A stretch of DNA of 8,689 nt from Sedimentisphaerales bacterium (GTDB taxonomy: Bacteria; Planctomycetota; Phycisphaerae; Sedimentisphaerales; Anaerobacaceae): contig DAOVMB010000072.1 of the NCBI GenBank assembly GCA_030630905.1, forward strand, positions 1-8,689, written 5' to 3'. Below are positions 7,537-8,689 of the stretch, in pieces. Made by a program: the position numbers and the translations under genes. The first letter of the stretch is position 1. The number at the start of each line of letters is the position of its first letter. Under the pieces are notes generated by a model. It did no database searches. It was not told the origin of the DNA and saw only the letters and a program-made list of their open reading frames with translations.

Positions 7537-7737
7537 ATGAAGAAGTATGAGTACAAGATCCATTATCTGAAGCTGGAAACTGTAAAGTCCAATGAGCAGC
7601 AGATCCTGGATACCTTAAACCAGTTCGGAAGCGAGGGCTGGCGTCTCAATCGCCTTTACGGAGAAGTCGGCCTTCGGTCGCTCTCCTCCTGGAAAGGTGG
7701 GCTCAATATGCTCCTGGAACGAGAAATCACAGAGTGA
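7537..7737 (+). CDS. Small DUF4177-type protein
   Basis: A 66-aa protein. AAGGA lies 7 nt before ATG at 7537. It opens with KKYEYKIHYLKLE, then a helix (QQILDTLNQF), GSEGWRL at 31-37 and a last strand MLLEREI. This is the pattern of DUF4177 proteins: a W/Y-EYK strand, a helix with LN..G, G-x-E-GW and a closing strand with F/L-x-R. The family has no established function; members are small and cytosolic, and this one has no signal peptide or membrane segment. It is 90 nt downstream of the decayed frame and may be co-transcribed with the large secreted gene or have its own promoter. No link to carbohydrate use can be shown. The gene call is good, and the family call is fairly good. Confidence 0.82.
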   Translation: MKKYEYKIHYLKLETVKSNEQQILDTLNQFGSEGWRLNRLYGEVGLRSLSSWKGGLNMLLEREITE

Positions 7738-7749
7738 CAAACCGGTTAG

Positions 7750-7767
7750 GGTGCGATGAATCGCACC
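7750..7767 (+). terminator. GC-rich hairpin after the DUF4177 gene
   Basis: A perfect 7-bp stem (GGTGCGA with TCGCACC) encloses the tetraloop TGAA, 12 nt after the stop codon of the small gene. No U-tract follows directly; the nearest T run is TTTT at 7780-7783. It may be a weak or factor-assisted terminator, or a 3'-end stabiliser. Confidence 0.4.
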
Positions 7768-7785
7768 GGGGAATCTCGGTTTTAG

Positions 7786-7835
7786 CCACTGCTGCTTTGA
7801 ACTTTTGTTCCGTTCAAAACTAAGCAGCATTGTGG
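7786..7835. terminator. Long bulged hairpin between convergent genes
   Basis: CCAC (7786-7789) pairs with GTGG (7832-7835), TGCTGCTT (7790-7797) with AAGCAGCA (7822-7829), and TGAAC (7798-7802) with GTTCA (7812-7816). That gives 17 bp with a 9-nt loop and small bulges. It lies 2 nt from the stop of the minus-strand gene and about 50 nt past the plus-strand gene, so it could serve both convergent transcripts. Neither side has a clear U-tract, so a terminator role is inferred from position. Confidence 0.4.
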
Positions 7836-7837
7836 TA

Positions 7838-8689
7838 TTAAGGCAGTGCCGTTAGCAACGATTTCATCGCGCCGGTCATGGCGGATTGATAATTGTCCGT
7901 ATCCCGAACGTGAAATATGAAACGGTCTTTTGAACTGCCGTCATGAACCCAATGTGTCAGGCTGTTATCGTCACATTTGACTTTTATAGCATCGAAAGTA
8001 AAAACCGGCTGCTCGTGGTTTTCATTAAGAGGCACTATTTGTCCGTCACGAGTCACTGTATAACCCGCCGCATGGAGAAAACCAGCCGTGCACCATATAT
8101 GTCGGTACATACTTCCAAATTTGGACAGTAATGCTTCGTCTGCTGTGCCTTTGAGATAACCCAGCCAATTGTGATCCGTGTATTTACCGAACATATAAGC
8201 AAAGTAATTTTGAACCATATCCGACAAGTGAGGGAGTATCTGGTCCTGCCTAAACTTATAATGCGTGCCGTATTCTCTTACCTCCTGCTGCCGGCGGGAT
8301 TCCATCTCCTCGAAGCACGGCATCCAATAGATCGGACAAGGCAAATCGAAGATAGCCGCAAACGCATACCTTTCAAGTGTGACGTTATATTCGAGTTTCG
8401 ATGCCGGACTCATTTTGGGAGAACCCGTCCCGGCGTTTAGATAAATCGCGGCACATTTAGTCTCAAAAAGTTTCGGGGCCTTTTTGCCCGCTATCGCAAC
8501 ATCCCGGCTCGATCCCAAAATATTGATAACAACGGGTTCAGACGACTCTCGCAGTACGTCCAACACCATTTTGACGCCGTGACGATCAGCCGGCGAAGCA
8601 TACTCTTGAACGTCATCGCGTGATTTCAAAGGTAAGCCGGACCCCACTGCAACAGCAGCGTAAGTGCCGGCGATCGTGTTCATCTGTGC
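7838..8689 (-). CDS. Nucleoside-hydrolase-like (IUNH superfamily) protein, 5' end outside window
   Basis: The frame is open to the right edge, and 283 codons are seen. ATG at 8683 is probably internal: the sequence has no signal peptide or ribosome binding site there, and the family's N-terminal Asp-rich calcium-binding motif is absent, so it should lie outside the window. The visible part fits the inosine-uridine nucleoside hydrolase fold. PVVINILGSSRDVA (50-63, counted from that ATG) stands where the family has a TGPLTN-type strand-loop. AAIYLNAGTG (78-87) matches the I-x-x-M-G-G region, and LEYNVTLERYAFAAIF (97-112) matches the E-x-N-x-x-x-D-P-x-A-A segment that holds a sugar-contacting Asn. 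The usual D-P has become E-R. The family hydrolyses ribonucleosides, but the altered motifs make that activity uncertain here. The C-terminus (RFIFHVRDTDNYQSAMTGAMKSLL) looks complete. It is convergent with its left neighbour. Confidence 0.85.
   Translation of the reverse strand, partial: AQMNTIAGTYAAVAVGSGLPLKSRDDVQEYASPADRHGVKMVLDVLRESSEPVVINILGSSRDVAIAGKKAPKLFETKCAAIYLNAGTGSPKMSPASKLEYNVTLERYAFAAIFDLPCPIYWMPCFEEMESRRQQEVREYGTHYKFRQDQILPHLSDMVQNYFAYMFGKYTDHNWLGYLKGTADEALLSKFGSMYRHIWCTAGFLHAAGYTVTRDGQIVPLNENHEQPVFTFDAIKVKCDDNSLTHWVHDGSSKDRFIFHVRDTDNYQSAMTGAMKSLLTALP

Noticed and set aside
7005..7563. Minus-strand frames 7005-7307 and 7267-7563
   Set aside because: The first is the shadow of the large gene's C-terminus. 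The second overlaps the decayed plus-strand frame and runs into the start of the DUF4177 gene, with no domain signs.
1..8689. CRISPR array, tRNA, rRNA, insertion sequence or phage genes
   Set aside because: No regularly spaced direct repeats, no cloverleaf or rRNA-like segments, and no transposase, integrase or structural phage motifs were seen on either strand.

Overview
The window looks like a carbohydrate-degradation locus from a bacterium of the Planctomycetota or a neighbouring PVC-type phylum. This is inferred from the gene content: several secreted TIM-barrel glycosidase-like proteins of poorly characterised families, a DUF4091 protein and a nucleoside-hydrolase-like protein. No ribosomal or other marker gene is present, so the placement is tentative. 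Base composition looks moderate (near half G+C by eye, not computed), and clear AAGGA/GGAG-type ribosome binding sites precede most starts.

Layout. Positions 1-4605 hold three tightly spaced minus-strand genes, read right to left. They are a GH-A-like secreted protein (4605-3097), a secreted TIM-barrel protein with a hyaluronidase-like D-W-E motif (3074-1599), and a DUF4091 protein (1574 to beyond the left edge). The gaps are 22 and 24 nt, so this is very probably one operon. Positions 4606-4962 are a 357-nt divergent control region with promoter-like sequences facing both ways and an inverted repeat beside the leftward one. Rightward from there come a 739-aa secreted GH42-like protein (4963-7182), a decayed reading frame resembling the C-terminal tail of GH10-like proteins and interrupted by an in-frame TAG (7195-7446), and a 66-aa DUF4177-type protein (7537-7737). 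A convergent intergenic stretch with two hairpins (7738-7837) separates these from a minus-strand nucleoside-hydrolase-like gene that enters from the right edge (8689-7838).

How it may work. All four large genes on either side of 4606-4962 begin with a signal peptide, and each predicts a different glycosidase-like barrel. The simplest reading is a set of exported enzymes that act in turn on one complex glycan, expressed from a shared divergent control region. No transporter, SusC/SusD pair, sulfatase or regulator is visible, so the substrate cannot be named. None of the four belongs to a family whose activity can be assigned from sequence by eye. The locus is therefore best described as an uncharacterised glycosidase cluster.
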